From: JBKEAJ01 sp047975005
GTDB taxonomy: Bacteria > Bacteroidota > Bacteroidia > Bacteroidales > Prolixibacteraceae
Length of the DNA stretch: 64,000 bases
Reading direction: 5' to 3'
Assembly (NCBI GenBank): GCA_047975005.1
Contig: JBKECW010000075.1
Span: 19,181-83,180, forward strand
Positions 63,498 through 64,000 of the stretch are shown one piece after another (the stretch's first letter is position 1; every line of letters begins with the position of its first letter). A program made the position numbers and the translations under genes. The notes under the pieces are model-generated. The model was not told the DNA's origin. It made no database searches and saw only the letters and a program-made list of their open reading frames with translations.

Positions 63498-64000
63498 ATG
63501 ACATTTTATTTGATTATAATATTGACTTTTAGTCTGTTTTCTCTGTTTGTGTTGGAGAGAATAGGCTTTTCTTTGTGCTGTCCTAAGCAATATTTCCTAA
63601 ATAAGGTTAACGCGCTTGCGTATGTTGGAAATTTTGCTAACACACACACACGCAAACCGAAAAATCGTAAAAGTAACTCTTTTTGTCTTGTAAGTCAACC
63701 TGTCTCCATTAGCCGTGTTCCCTCGTTTTTGTATGCAGGGAGTTACTTGTACCGATGTCTAAGGTGCTGTTACATAGCCTATAAGAGGGCTATATCTTCT
63801 CAAGTAGATAGCCTGATTACCTATTTGTTAGAACATTTAACGCTAACAAATGTCAATTCGCTTGTATCTCCTTGCTTTTCATGCTGTTATGCGTTGCGTT
63901 TTCTCGCGCGTGCGCATGCGCACGCGCAATTATTCAAATGTCAGCTGCTTGACTTTTGTTTTGTAGAGTTAAAGAAATATAAAAATGATATTATTGGGGC
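63498..64000 (+). CDS. unidentified Cys-rich ORF, open at the right edge
   Basis: ATG at 63498 begins a frame with no stop in 167 codons to the window end. It has a hydrophobic N-terminus (MTFYLIIILTFSLFSLFVL), so a membrane anchor or signal is possible. Eleven cysteines occur, mostly in pairs (LCCP, CLRCC, SCC). A late segment RAHAHAQ is encoded by an alternating GC palindrome. A good promoter lies 22 bases upstream. I recognise no family; base use is T-rich and unlike the purine-rich neighbours. It could be a real gene start, or chance. Confidence 0.35.
   Translation, partial: MTFYLIIILTFSLFSLFVLERIGFSLCCPKQYFLNKVNALAYVGNFANTHTRKPKNRKSNSFCLVSQPVSISRVPSFLYAGSYLYRCLRCCYIAYKRAISSQVDSLITYLLEHLTLTNVNSLVSPCFSCCYALRFLARAHAHAQLFKCQLLDFCFVELKKYKNDIIG
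63906..63927 (+). repeat. 22-bp perfect GC palindrome, alternating purine-pyrimidine
   Basis: GCGCGTGCGCATGCGCACGCGC equals its own reverse complement and alternates purine-pyrimidine through all 22 positions (24 with one flank base each side). In an AT-rich genome this stands out. It can form a cruciform or Z-DNA. Confidence 0.95.

Overview
The window is a piece of a chromosome from a member of the Bacteroidota, most likely the order Bacteroidales. The evidence is AT-rich DNA, many promoters with the Bacteroidetes-type -7 box TAnnTTTG, almost no Shine-Dalgarno sequences, and type IX secretion system (T9SS) genes (sprA, porV, porE, a gldJ-type lipoprotein and a cargo-type C-terminal domain). 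The DUF3467 gene after rpoC and the order rpsU-xerC-hpf-tRNAs-tuf-secE-nusG-rplKAJL-rpoBC also fit. I cannot name the species. I see no insertion sequence, prophage, CRISPR array or rRNA operon; this looks like core chromosome.

Layout. 1-8.8 kb: a Na+/H+ antiporter cut by the window edge, tRNA-Pro, a lipoprotein sulfatase, then a leftward block of proS, pepT, tilS, a PspC-domain gene and a DUF4197 gene. 9.1-15.6 kb: a Gly/Trp/Tyr- and Ser/Arg-rich lipoprotein, an OmpP1/FadL-like porin, porE and an NhaC-type antiporter. 15.7-30.7 kb: the translation and transcription superoperon, with four tRNAs ahead of tuf and what looks like a collapsed tRNA between tuf and secE. 30.8-39.3 kb: pfkA, a cyclophilin-FKBP fusion, priA, a half-length TauE/SafE permease, an M20 amidohydrolase and an AlkD-like gene, then leftward porV-ispF. 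39.6-46.8 kb: gldJ, a PIN-PhoH gene, dsbD, rarA and a yebC-family gene. 46.8-49.5 kb: leftward ferredoxin, a tiny protein that is little more than a signal peptide and a T9SS sorting domain, a sensor kinase and an OmpR-type regulator. 49.6-63.3 kb: an M17 aminopeptidase, pdxA, ruvA, sprA, a TonB-like gene, an FtsB/DivIC gene, a yqgE-family gene and ispH. The right edge holds a strong-looking promoter followed by an open reading frame with no stop before the window ends.

How the genes fit together. T9SS parts are scattered over four loci: porE with an ion antiporter, porV with ispF, gldJ, and sprA with a TonB-like gene. A possible cargo or signal protein sits beside a two-component system. The MEP isoprenoid pathway is represented by ispF and ispH, and envelope thiol chemistry by DsbD. 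The most unusual observations are a nine-G tract inside porE that could act as a phase switch, the tRNA-like minihelix between tuf and secE, the sorting-domain-only protein beside a sensor kinase, and a cysteine-rich edge ORF containing a 22-bp alternating purine-pyrimidine palindrome.
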